Shown: in pieces, positions 20,655 to 28,243 of the stretch | Numbering within the stretch: position 1 is the first letter of the stretch | Layout of the letters: every line of letters starts with the position of its first letter | Assembly: GCA_016699755.1 (NCBI GenBank) | Contig: CP065009.1 | Coordinates: 1,054,001 to 1,118,000, forward strand | Length of the DNA stretch: 64,000 nt | DNA from: Candidatus Peregrinibacteria bacterium | GTDB taxonomy: Bacteria > Patescibacteriota > Gracilibacteria > CAIRYL01 > GCA-016699755 | Direction of reading: 5' to 3' | Program-made: the position numbers and the translations under genes | Notes under the pieces: generated by a model | The model's database searches: none | Told to the model about the DNA's origin: nothing | What the model saw: only the letters and a program-made list of their open reading frames with translations

Positions 20655-20700
20655 AAAAGTCATGAACAAAAAAATCTAGTGTTTTGAAGTATCTCCTTTC

Positions 20701-20734
20701 CGTCACAGTTTTCCAAAAGGGACTGTGGCGTTTT
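20701..20734 (+). terminator. rpmB intrinsic terminator
   Basis: CGTCACAGT (20701-20709) pairs with ACTGTGGCG (20722-20730), followed by TTTT. It lies 47 bases after the rpmB stop. The following 230 bases, up to the tetR promoter, hold no gene or structure that I can identify. Confidence 0.8.
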
Positions 20735-20961
20735 ACTCCTTATTCCTAAAGAGAAAATAAGCCTATTACAATTACTAACTTCCGCCCCTCCTTATGAAGT
20801 TCAGCAACATAAAAAAACGGAGTGAGAAATGCCAAGGGCATCAACATACAACGTTTTTAAACTTTTACTTCGCTTAGTTTGGAGCTCCTTCGTGGAACTT
20901 GTTGGAGAATGATTTCTACGATAAGAAAAGATGAGTCAATTTGATTCGGAAAAAAAATGTA

Positions 20962-20990
20962 TTGACCGACGGTCGGTCTACTAGTACAAT
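20962..20990 (+). promoter_or_regulatory. tetR promoter with embedded TetR-type operator
   Basis: TTGACC (20962-20967), 17 bases, TACAAT (20985-20990). Overlapping the -35 and spacer is the perfect palindrome GACCGAC-G-GTCGGTC (20964-20978), typical in form of TetR-family operators. Autorepression of the downstream tetR is inferred from position. Confidence 0.85.
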
Positions 20991-21021
20991 GTCTTCAGAT
21001 GTAATTTTCTTTCAAAAAAAT

Positions 21022-21642
21022 ATGATCAGGACAACAAAGAAGCCCAGTGAACGCAGATTGGAAATAATGCAAACAGCTCAAGAACTTTTCAGAATACAAG
21101 GCTACGAGGGAACATCTGTTAACACCATTATAGAAAAAATGGGTGTCGCGAAAGGTACATTTTATCACTATTTCAAATCAAAAAATGATCTCTTGTCCGC
21201 TATCGTGGACGATCTTTTGAATCGATTAGTCATATTTGCCGAAACTGTTTCAAAAGATACTTCGCTGAACTCATTGGAAAAAATAGAAAAAATTTTATCA
21301 AGTCAGAATAACAATAATACAAGGGCTGGTGAAATGAAGGAGAGTCTTCATATTCCTGAAAATAGAGAGTTGCATGAAAAGACCAACGTACAACTTGTTC
21401 TTCGATTTTCTCCAATTATTTCTGAGATTGTTGAACAGGGTATATATGAAGGAATATTCAAGGTTAAAAACACCTTGGAAACAATACAATTTTTACTCAT
21501 TGCTTCGCAATTTCTCTTTGATGAGGGATTGTTTAAATGGAATACAGAAGAATGGAAAGTCCGAAGAAAAGTAATGCAGGAAGTGATTGAAAAATCACTA
21601 GGAGCAAAGAGGGGGGCGTTTAAGTTTTTGAACAATCGTTAG
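21022..21642 (+). CDS. TetR/AcrR family transcriptional regulator
   Basis: 206 residues from ATG 21022. The N-terminal helix-turn-helix is classic: RLEIMQTAQELFRIQGYEGT, then SVNTIIEKMGVAKGTFYHYF and KSKNDLL. The C-terminal ligand domain is not recognisable to a specific class. The upstream ATG at 20989 overlaps the promoter -10 and cannot be transcribed from it, so 21022 is chosen. It probably controls itself through the palindrome upstream, and the CPBP gene 41 bases downstream. Base composition is more AT-rich than its neighbours, suggesting import. Confidence 0.9.
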   Translation: MIRTTKKPSERRLEIMQTAQELFRIQGYEGTSVNTIIEKMGVAKGTFYHYFKSKNDLLSAIVDDLLNRLVIFAETVSKDTSLNSLEKIEKILSSQNNNNTRAGEMKESLHIPENRELHEKTNVQLVLRFSPIISEIVEQGIYEGIFKVKNTLETIQFLLIASQFLFDEGLFKWNTEEWKVRRKVMQEVIEKSLGAKRGAFKFLNNR

Positions 21643-21683
21643 GAAATATCAAAAAATATACTCTTTAATGTATTAATCAAAAA

Positions 21684-22505
21684 ATGATAAATAACTATGA
21701 ATACCGACCATTTACATATTTTTCTATAGTACTGTTAATCACTTGGATAACGGGTTTTTTAGCAGCATATTTCAGTTATGACGAAGTATTAAGTAGCTAT
21801 AAAATTCCACTTATATTAACCGGAATGTTAATACCTTTTATAACAGCGGTATCCATGATTTATGGTTCGAAAAACAAAGAATTAATACAGGATTTCAAAA
21901 ATAGAATTTTTAATCTGAAGCTGATAAAAGCAAAATATTGGCTCGTTATTTTCTTAATAATGCCAATAACAGTACTGCTTGCAACATTGATTTCCATTCT
22001 GTTTCAACAGCCAATACAGCAATTTAATTTCGCACCAGAATTAATACAAGTGACTGGTGGAGAAATTATTATAATTTTAATAATTTTATTGTTAGCGCCA
22101 ACATTTGAAGAATTGGGCTGGAGGGGGTATGGCGTTGATAGTCTAAAAAAAGGAAGGGTCATATTAAAAGCCACTATAATCTATGCAATACTATGGAATT
22201 TATGGCATTGGCCTCTGTTCGCAATTAGTGGATATTATCAAAATGAATTAATTCATATGAATTCAATTTATGCCATTAATTTTTTAGTCAGTATTTTTCC
22301 AGCAGCATTCTTAATGAATTGGATCTACTACAAAAATTCCAGAAGTATCTCAGCAATAATCATCTTTCACATGATGCTCAATTTGTTTTCTGTTTTGTTT
22401 CAAACGGAACAATTCACCAAATGCATTATCACCATTATTCTCTTGATAATCTCAGGAATAGTCATTTGGAAAGATAAGGACTTTTTTCTAAAAGAAAAGA
22501 ATTAA
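21684..22505 (+). CDS. CPBP family intramembrane metalloprotease (Abi/CAAX type)
   Basis: 273 residues, about eight membrane segments. EELGWRG at 142-148 gives the EEXXXR motif, NLWHWPLF the second histidine motif, and FHMMLN the third, as in CPBP (Rce1-like) glutamic intramembrane proteases. Such proteins serve in bacteriocin immunity, signalling or unknown processing; the substrate here is unknown. It is probably co-transcribed with the upstream tetR. The gene is strikingly AT-rich, with codons such as TTA, ATA and AAT, unlike the flanking housekeeping genes. Confidence 0.88.
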   Translation: MINNYEYRPFTYFSIVLLITWITGFLAAYFSYDEVLSSYKIPLILTGMLIPFITAVSMIYGSKNKELIQDFKNRIFNLKLIKAKYWLVIFLIMPITVLLATLISILFQQPIQQFNFAPELIQVTGGEIIIILIILLLAPTFEELGWRGYGVDSLKKGRVILKATIIYAILWNLWHWPLFAISGYYQNELIHMNSIYAINFLVSIFPAAFLMNWIYYKNSRSISAIIIFHMMLNLFSVLFQTEQFTKCIITIILLIISGIVIWKDKDFFLKEKN

Positions 22506-22535
22506 AAAAACAATTTTTTATTTTATCCATACACA

Positions 22536-22718
22536 ATGAAAAGAAAACCATTAGAAGGAATAGAATCACTATTATTTGTAGTCGGTTCTGTACCAGGATA
22601 CTTCTTTGCAACTCAAAATTATGCCTGGTGGGTAGTTATATCAACCATTGTTGTGCTTGCTGTAATAATGCAGAAATTGGTTGATTTCCTTCGATTAATG
22701 AATAAGGGAAAAGTTTAG
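22536..22718 (+). CDS. small two-segment membrane protein
   Basis: 60 residues with two hydrophobic segments (SLLFVVGSVPGYFFAT and WWVVISTIVVLAVIMQKLV) and a basic end. It starts 30 bases after the CPBP gene on the same strand and shares its AT-rich composition, so it belongs to the same imported unit. No family is recognised. Confidence 0.55.
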   Translation: MKRKPLEGIESLLFVVGSVPGYFFATQNYAWWVVISTIVVLAVIMQKLVDFLRLMNKGKV

Positions 22719-22749
22719 AAGGAAAAATGCGGACATGACCCGTTTTTTC

Positions 22750-22900
22750 AAATGGAGTAGGTAACCCTCACGAGGATTGCCGTCCAACCCACTCGAATAT
22801 TCACTACGTTCATATTTCGTAGCTCAGAGCGGGTAACGGGAATCTGCACTCCATGCGCTAAGCTATCCGACTCACTAACTCTTTTCAATCGTCGTTCGTC
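22750..22900 (-). other. degenerate tRNA-like fragments
   Basis: Bases 22750-22765 match the 3' end and flank of the intact tRNA-Gly (23061-23076) at 15 of 16 positions, and GAGCGGGTAAC recurs at 22827-22837 followed by a broken T-arm-like stretch. Neither folds into a full cloverleaf. They look like tRNA-derived debris or old attachment-site copies. The rest of 22719-23020 contains short dyads but no gene. Confidence 0.4.
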
Positions 22901-23020
22901 GCATATCTATGCACACTTCGTCGTACCTGATTATCCGATTCGCTTCCACTTCTTCGAAGTGTCGCTTAACGCACTATCAAGCAAACCCTACGGCTTCGGT
23001 TTAGCCGTACCCCATCCTCA

Positions 23021-23060
23021 TTTTTAAAAACCTCCAAATCCTTCGGACTGGGAGTTTTTT
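23021..23060. terminator. terminator downstream of tRNA-Gly
   Basis: CCTCC-AAATCC and GGA-CTGGGAG flank a CTTC-type loop (23031-23054), with T runs on both sides: TTTTTT on the plus strand, TTTTTAAAAA on the minus strand. It probably ends the tRNA-Gly/Lys minus-strand transcript. Confidence 0.65.
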
Positions 23061-23063
23061 AAA

Positions 23064-23139
23064 TGGAGCGGGTAACGAGACTCGAACTCGTGCAACCGGC
23101 TTGGAAGGCCGGGGCTCTAGCCAACTGAGCTATACCCGC
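23064..23139 (-). tRNA. tRNA-Gly (anticodon TCC)
   Basis: Acceptor GCGGGTA/TACCCGC, D-stem GCTC/GAGC, anticodon stem CCGGC/GCCGG with loop CTTCCAA, T-arm ACGAG-TTCGAGT-CTCGT, discriminator T and encoded CCA. All stems are intact. Confidence 0.95.
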
Positions 23140-23252
23140 TCGTAAAACACAGTGCCCAGTATTTCAGAAAAAGGTGGAGAATGCAAACAAAATTCCAATT
23201 CTCCCATTTTTTTCAGAGATCTTTTATTCCAAAATTCGCACTGCAAATTTTT

Positions 23253-23327
23253 TGGTGGGTGAGGTGGGGATTGAACCCACGGCCAATGGCTTAAAAGGCC
23301 ACTGCTCTACCACTGAGCTACTCACCC
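23253..23327 (-). tRNA. tRNA-Lys (anticodon TTT)
   Basis: Acceptor GGGTGAG/CTCACCC, D-stem GCTC/GAGC, anticodon loop CTTTTAA on a GTGGC/GCCAT stem, T-loop TTCAATC and encoded CCA. It lies 113 bases upstream of tRNA-Gly on the same strand. Confidence 0.95.
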
Positions 23328-23428
23328 TTGTGGAAAGGAATTAAAAATCGGAAAAAATACTACGACTTTCTTTATAAAATCGCAAATAATTTTTTTGACA
23401 CAACTCTCTGGAAAGGGTTTTAGAACTG

Positions 23429-24466
23429 TTATTTTTCTGCCTTTTCTTCGGAAGCAATGAGCTGTTCTACCAAAAGGTAACACGATGATTTTGCCTCCTC
23501 TTGCGGAACGAGTTGGCACCACTTTGTATCCTTGTCTTTTTTTGCTAAATCGAAAAAATGCATATTTGTCGATTCTGTTGCCTCTTCAATGCAGGTGCTC
23601 TTGGTTTTTGCGTCCGCCACTTCTCGACAGAGTGTTGGTTTATATTCTTTTTTAGCAAGAACCGTAATAGCACGATCGCGACAAAGTTGTTGAATACTTT
23701 TGTCATCAATTTTTTCACAACTTCCATAATCACCTTCTTTAATGTGTTGTTCCGACTCATTGAGCCACATTGATTCTTTAAATCGATTGAGACAGTCTTT
23801 CTTTGAATCAACATCAGGAAGTCCTAAACACGATTCTGCACTTGAGCTTTCTTCTGCCTCACGAATGGCACGGAGAGTGCGACATTGCTTCTTGTCCGAT
23901 TCTATTTGAAGTTTTTCACACGAATCTTCCGTGCTGTCTGTTTTTTGCGCAATGGCAATACGCGCCGCAAAAAAGTTCTGGCAGGCAAGTCGATCTCGCT
24001 CACTACGGATGTCGGTACAATCTGAACCGGAACGAGCGTGAAGAATTTTTTCTTTTGCTTCTGCTTCAAAACATTTTGTTTGAATTGTTTGGCTCTGAAT
24101 ATCATCACATTTCTGAAAATCTCGCTGCGTTGTTGCGAGATCGAGGAGCCCCTGATCTTCGCAATATGCTTTTCGCTCGGCATTGGATATTTTTTCACAG
24201 ACATCATTTCGGTCTTCATGAACCGCAAGAGAAAGATAGACCGAATCTTCGCATTCTTCCTGAAGTGCTTCATCTTTTATATCGTTACAAATAGAAACCG
24301 TTCTCAGTCGAACAGCTTCTCGAAATGTATCATACTCATTCTCTTTTTTTGTTTCTTGCTCAGTAATAGTAAGCGGACGATTAGAAGACGTTACAGGAGA
24401 AGGAGGTACTAGTCCCACAAGAGGAGTTTTATCTTGTGGGGGGGATCCTGAGAGAAAATAAAGCAC
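23429..24466 (-). CDS. membrane-anchored protein with nine CX11C repeats
   Basis: 345 residues from the GTG at 24466. Nine cysteine pairs each have exactly 11 residues between the cysteines (for example CNDIKDEALQEEC, CDDIQSQTIQTKC, CQLVPQEEAKSSC). The linkers are 17, 20 or 24 residues, so the period is mostly 30. Each unit is predicted to be a charged helical hairpin closed by a disulfide. The frame stays open upstream and encodes KKIYAILGLLLCFTIIVGG, a convincing membrane anchor, but with no ATG, GTG or TTG; an ATC at 24524-24526 would give MKKIYAIL. So the true N-terminus is probably near 24526, with the repeats outside the membrane. I know no named family for it. Confidence 0.7.
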   Translation of the reverse strand: MLYFLSGSPPQDKTPLVGLVPPSPVTSSNRPLTITEQETKKENEYDTFREAVRLRTVSICNDIKDEALQEECEDSVYLSLAVHEDRNDVCEKISNAERKAYCEDQGLLDLATTQRDFQKCDDIQSQTIQTKCFEAEAKEKILHARSGSDCTDIRSERDRLACQNFFAARIAIAQKTDSTEDSCEKLQIESDKKQCRTLRAIREAEESSSAESCLGLPDVDSKKDCLNRFKESMWLNESEQHIKEGDYGSCEKIDDKSIQQLCRDRAITVLAKKEYKPTLCREVADAKTKSTCIEEATESTNMHFFDLAKKDKDTKWCQLVPQEEAKSSCYLLVEQLIASEEKAEK

Positions 24467-24557
24467 CCCTCCAACAATGATAGTGAAGCAGAGGAGAAGC
24501 CCTAAAATAGCGTATATTTTTTTGATACGACGAAAAAAAGTTTTTTTATTTCTTTTT

Positions 24558-24587
24558 ATTGTACCAAAGAAACAGGGTGAGGGACAA
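24558..24587 (-). promoter_or_regulatory. possible promoter of the CX11C gene
   Basis: Minus-strand TTGTCC (24582-24587), 18 bases, TACAAT (24558-24563). The predicted transcript would start near 24551, upstream of the membrane anchor but after any canonical start codon. Confidence 0.45.
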
Positions 24588-24623
24588 CTTTTTTCTTGAC
24601 TTTCCGTCTCAAAATATCAGAAA

Positions 24624-24659
24624 ATGGCTCCTGCTTTCTTTTTTCCTCCCCGTCCCTGA
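24624..24659 (+). CDS. possible 11-residue leader peptide before infC
   Basis: ATG at 24624 opens MAPAFFFPPRP and ends with TGA at 24657-24659, which overlaps the CTG (24656-24658) that best fits the infC start. The peptide is loaded with Phe and Pro. It may be a leader coupled to infC, or the true infC N-terminus with a single-base error in the T run. It is too short to judge as a gene by itself. Confidence 0.35.
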   Translation: MAPAFFFPPRP

Positions 24660-25204
24660 AGCGTTTTCGCAAGAACGAGGATATTCGTTTTCCTGAAATT
24701 TTTCTCGTAGATGAGAGAGGAGAAAAAATGGGTGTTCTTCCTACCGAGAAGGCTCTTTCCCTCGCAAGAGAAAGAGGATTTGATCTCGTAGAGGTTGCTC
24801 CAGATGCTCGTCCACCAGTGTGTCGACTTCTCGATTTTGGATCTTTTCTTTTTGAACAAAAGAAGAGAGAAAAAATGCAGAGAAAAGCAAGCAAAATGGC
24901 GGAGATGAAAGGAATTCGCTTTGGAATCCGCATTTCCCCACACGACTTCGGAGTAAAGGTAAGTGCGGCAAGAAGATTCCTCGAAAAGGGGCATGCTGTA
25001 AAAGCAACATTACAGTTCCGTGGTCGAGAAATTACACATGACGAACTTGGGGTGAAAAAGTTGGAAGAGTTTCGAGATACGCTTAGCGATATTGCTCGAG
25101 TTGACCAAGAACCAAAGCGGCAAGGAAAGCAAATTATTATGACACTCTTTCCCGAAAAAAATCCCCGAAAAAAATCTTCTTCCATGGAAGAAGATTCTGA
25201 ATAG
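24656..25204 (+). CDS. infC: translation initiation factor IF-3
   Basis: About 182 residues from CTG 24656. RFRKNEDIRFPEIFLVDERG then EKMGVLPTEKAL is the IF-3 N-domain start; GIRFGIRISPHDFGVK and VKATLQFRGREITH are in the C-domain. IF-3 proofreads start codons on the 30S subunit. There is no ATG, GTG or TTG where the family begins: CTG at 24656 fits best, TTG at 24596 would add 20 unrelated residues. In E. coli infC starts with AUU and IF-3 represses itself through it, so an unusual start is plausible. It forms the infC-rpmI-rplT operon. Confidence 0.93.
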   Translation: MKRFRKNEDIRFPEIFLVDERGEKMGVLPTEKALSLARERGFDLVEVAPDARPPVCRLLDFGSFLFEQKKREKMQRKASKMAEMKGIRFGIRISPHDFGVKVSAARRFLEKGHAVKATLQFRGREITHDELGVKKLEEFRDTLSDIARVDQEPKRQGKQIIMTLFPEKNPRKKSSSMEEDSE

Positions 25205-25233
25205 AAATTCCTTTCATTTTTCTTCACCACAGA

Positions 25234-25449
25234 ATGGCAGCAAAACCAGGAAGAGTTGGCAAGATTCGAACAAAGAGTGCGGCAAAAAAACGTATTCGCC
25301 GAACTGGTGGCGGAAACCTTGCAATAAAGAAGGTGGGGCACAAGCATCTCTTGCTTCAAAAGAGTAAGCGTCAAAAGGCAAAGGCCTCCAAACCGCTCAT
25401 GCTTGCAAAAGGAGATTCCAGTCGCATGGAAAAACTTATTTCTTTCTAA
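25234..25449 (+). CDS. rpmI: 50S ribosomal protein L35
   Basis: 71 residues. GKIRTKSAAKKRIRRTGGGN and KVGHKHLLLQKSKRQKAKAS are the bL35 signature, with a slightly longer N-terminus than the usual 64 residues. It sits between infC and rplT, the conserved order in bacteria, 29 bases after infC. Confidence 0.95.
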   Translation: MAAKPGRVGKIRTKSAAKKRIRRTGGGNLAIKKVGHKHLLLQKSKRQKAKASKPLMLAKGDSSRMEKLISF

Positions 25450-25461
25450 GCTTAAAAACAC

Positions 25462-25806
25462 ATGAGAGTCACCAATAGTGTTCCCCGAAAGCGTCGGCAT
25501 AAAAAAATTCTTAAACTTGCCAAAGGATATTGCTGGGGACGAAAAAATCTTTATCGCTTGGCAAAAAACGCGGTTACCAAGGCAGGACAACATGCCTACA
25601 AACACCGCCGTCAAAAAAAGCGTGAGTTCCGACAACTCTGGATCTTGCGTATTAGCGCTGCGCTTCGTTTGCATAATGTTTCGTACTCACGATTTATGTT
25701 TGGCATGGCAGAGAAAAAAGTGGTCATTAACCGAAAAATGCTTGCTGATATCGCTGTTCGAAACCCCGAAGTGTTTGGAGAAATAGTACAAATAGCAACG
25801 GCGTAG
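25462..25806 (+). CDS. rplT: 50S ribosomal protein L20
   Basis: 114 residues. MRVTNSVPRKRRHKKILKLA, KGYCWGRKNLYRLAKNAV, HRRQKKREFRQLWILRI are bL20 hallmarks. L20 binds 23S rRNA early in assembly and in several bacteria also represses this operon. It starts 12 bases after rpmI and ends before a strong terminator. Confidence 0.96.
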   Translation: MRVTNSVPRKRRHKKILKLAKGYCWGRKNLYRLAKNAVTKAGQHAYKHRRQKKREFRQLWILRISAALRLHNVSYSRFMFGMAEKKVVINRKMLADIAVRNPEVFGEIVQIATA

Positions 25807-25856
25807 GAATATCATTCTGGAGTTGATCTAGGATATCTTCTCAAAAAGAACCATAA

Positions 25857-25884
25857 CCTCGTCAAAACTTTGGCGAGGTTTTTT
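25857..25884 (+). terminator. infC-rpmI-rplT operon terminator
   Basis: CCTCGTCAAA (25857-25866) pairs with TTTGGCGAGG (25869-25878) allowing one G-U, followed by TTTTTT. It excludes the long purL open frame start at 25870, which would lie inside the stem. Confidence 0.88.
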
Positions 25885-25923
25885 GTTTCTGGCATACTCT
25901 TTTTGTCTTTTTCCCAATCTCAC

Positions 25924-28215
25924 GTGGAACCCATTCTTGAAATCGATCAGAAAACCGATGCGGAAATTATCCGTCTCTTTTCCGAAAATTCTGTAGCACT
26001 CACACCTGATGAAGGACGACAAGTCGTGAGTATGCTTGGGAGAAATCCAACGCTTACCGAGGCAACACTGTGGGGAATTCAAGGGAGCGAGCACAGTTCG
26101 TATAAATCTTCTCGAAAGTATCTTAAACTCCTTCCTGTAGAAGGAAAGCATGTTCTTATGGGTCCGGGAGAAGATGCGGGGATTGTTCGGTTTCATACCT
26201 CACGAAATGGCGAAACCTACGGCATTGTGTTTGCGCATGAATCGCACAATCATCCGAGTCAAGTGGTTCCTTTTGAAGGAGCGGCAACGGGAGTGGGTGG
26301 TATTTGTCGAGACATCGCTTGTATGGGTGCACGAGTCGTTGGTGCGCTTGACAGTCTTCGGTTTGGAGATCTTGATCTTCCGCTCACAAAACGCCTTCTT
26401 GCTGGTGTAACAAATGGCATTGGTGGCTATGGAAATCCCTTGGGGGTTCCGAATTTGGGAGGAGATATACTTTTTGATGAATCGTTCAATGAGAACTGTC
26501 TTGTAAACGTAGTGGCGCTTGGCGTTCTGAAAGAGAGCGGGGTTCTCCATTCTTTTGTTCCAGAAAATGCGGCAGAAGACGGGTATGAGTTTATTCTTGT
26601 GGGAAAACCGACCGACCGAAGCGGATTTGGAGGAAGTTCATTCGCGAGTGCGTCACTCAATGAAGATGACCGTGAAAAAAACAAAGGTGCGGTGCAAGAA
26701 CCCAACCCCTTTTTAGAACGACATTTATTTGCCGCTTTTGGTGATCTCTTTTCTCGATTGGAGCAAAGTGGCAATCTGTCGCGAATTGCCCTAAAAGATT
26801 TGGGAGCAGGAGGTATTCTTTGCGCCACAGTGGAACTGGTAGCAGAGCAAGGTTTTGGCGCAGAGATATCGGTTGATGCCATTCATGTGGCAGAAAACAA
26901 TCTTCCTGCCGCTGTTATTTTGTGTGCGGAAACACAAGAACGATTTTGCTTTGCGGTTCCGCCAGATTTGACACCACTCTTTTTGGAACATTTTAATACA
27001 CGCTGGGATTTTCCAAATGTCTCACAAGGCGCGCGCGCATCCGTTATTGGAAAGGTGATTTCTGGTGGCGTATACTGTGCTGTATTTCAGGAGGAAGAAG
27101 TATGTCATGCAAAAGCACTCGATATTACAAAGGGGATTTCTGTAAATCGTCCGGTTTCTCCTTCTCAAAAAAAATATGCTCCCATGTGCATGCCAGAAAA
27201 AATAGATTGGGAAGAAACACTTCAAAAGCTCTTGGGTTCAGAAAATGTTACGAGTACACGCCCTTTTACTGAAACGTATGATCAAACCGTTCAGGGAAAT
27301 ACTGTACTCACTCGTGATGAGGCAGAAGCAGTAACGTTTGCACCTCTTCGAGATTTCTCAGAATTATCCCCAAAAGAACAAGAGATTTTTGCGGCAGTTT
27401 CTGTTGCAAGTCCGGCACGAGTGGGAAAGATTTGTCCGCGGACACAAGGAAAAATGGCAGTAGCCCAAGCAGTTTTCAAAATTGCCGCCACCGGAGGCGA
27501 AACACTCGCACTTACCGATTGTTTAAACTATGGAAATCCAGAAATTCCAGAACAAATGTGGGAATTTGTAGAAGGTGCTGAAGGAATTGCGGAAATGGCA
27601 AAAGCACTCGACACTCCATTTGTATCGGGAAATGTATCGCTCTATAACGCTTCTGAATCAGGATCGGTAAGCCCATCTGCCAATATAGGAGCACTCGGAA
27701 AATTTTGCTGTGGAATCTCTCCTCGAAAAAATGCATTTCAAAAAGAGGGGAGTCAAATTTTTCTCTTAGGAAAACGAACAGAATCACTCGGTGGCTCGGA
27801 AATTGCCCGACTCCTCGGAAATCAAATGGGAAATACTCCTCCAACGTGTGATACTGAAGAGATTAAAAAAATTGCAGAATTCCTCATTCTTCCAGAGAAA
27901 GGCATTCTCTCTGCTGGAATTGTTGCGGAAGGTGGTACCATTGCCACTGTATTAAAAATGTCTGCCCGAAGCCTAAAAGGGGCATATCTTCCCAAGAATT
28001 TTTCGTTTGCAGAGTGGACAAATGAAAATCCGGGTGTAGTTATAGAGGTTGAAAGAGAATCTGTTTCTCTCTTTGTTGCTCAAGCAGAAGAAATTGGACT
28101 TGAACCGGAACACCTTGGAGAAGTTCAGGGCGATATCGTTACCGGAAAAGAATTCACGCTTTCGGTAATAGAACTTTCTGATATTTTTTGGAATTCACTT
28201 CGGAAAAAACGGTAA
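25924..28215 (+). CDS. purL: phosphoribosylformylglycinamidine synthase subunit PurL
   Basis: 763 residues from GTG 25924. It converts FGAR to FGAM with ATP and ammonia in purine synthesis. Small (Bacillus-type) PurL marks: LGRNPTLTEATLWGIQ then GSEHSSYKSS, HESHNHPSQVVPFEGAATGV, GGDILFDESF, and in the second half CLNYGNPEIPEQMWEF. The usual WSEHCSYK reads GSEHSSYK here. Such proteins need PurS and PurQ, which are not nearby. The frame is open from 25870, but that start lies in a terminator stem, so GTG 25924 (MEPILEID) is chosen. Confidence 0.92.
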   Translation: MEPILEIDQKTDAEIIRLFSENSVALTPDEGRQVVSMLGRNPTLTEATLWGIQGSEHSSYKSSRKYLKLLPVEGKHVLMGPGEDAGIVRFHTSRNGETYGIVFAHESHNHPSQVVPFEGAATGVGGICRDIACMGARVVGALDSLRFGDLDLPLTKRLLAGVTNGIGGYGNPLGVPNLGGDILFDESFNENCLVNVVALGVLKESGVLHSFVPENAAEDGYEFILVGKPTDRSGFGGSSFASASLNEDDREKNKGAVQEPNPFLERHLFAAFGDLFSRLEQSGNLSRIALKDLGAGGILCATVELVAEQGFGAEISVDAIHVAENNLPAAVILCAETQERFCFAVPPDLTPLFLEHFNTRWDFPNVSQGARASVIGKVISGGVYCAVFQEEEVCHAKALDITKGISVNRPVSPSQKKYAPMCMPEKIDWEETLQKLLGSENVTSTRPFTETYDQTVQGNTVLTRDEAEAVTFAPLRDFSELSPKEQEIFAAVSVASPARVGKICPRTQGKMAVAQAVFKIAATGGETLALTDCLNYGNPEIPEQMWEFVEGAEGIAEMAKALDTPFVSGNVSLYNASESGSVSPSANIGALGKFCCGISPRKNAFQKEGSQIFLLGKRTESLGGSEIARLLGNQMGNTPPTCDTEEIKKIAEFLILPEKGILSAGIVAEGGTIATVLKMSARSLKGAYLPKNFSFAEWTNENPGVVIEVERESVSLFVAQAEEIGLEPEHLGEVQGDIVTGKEFTLSVIELSDIFWNSLRKKR

Positions 28216-28243
28216 ATTTCCTGAGATTGATTCCTTCTTTAAG

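Noticed and set aside
25870..25923. Upstream TTG start for purL
   Set aside because: It lies within the rplT terminator stem; GTG 25924 fits the family N-terminus.
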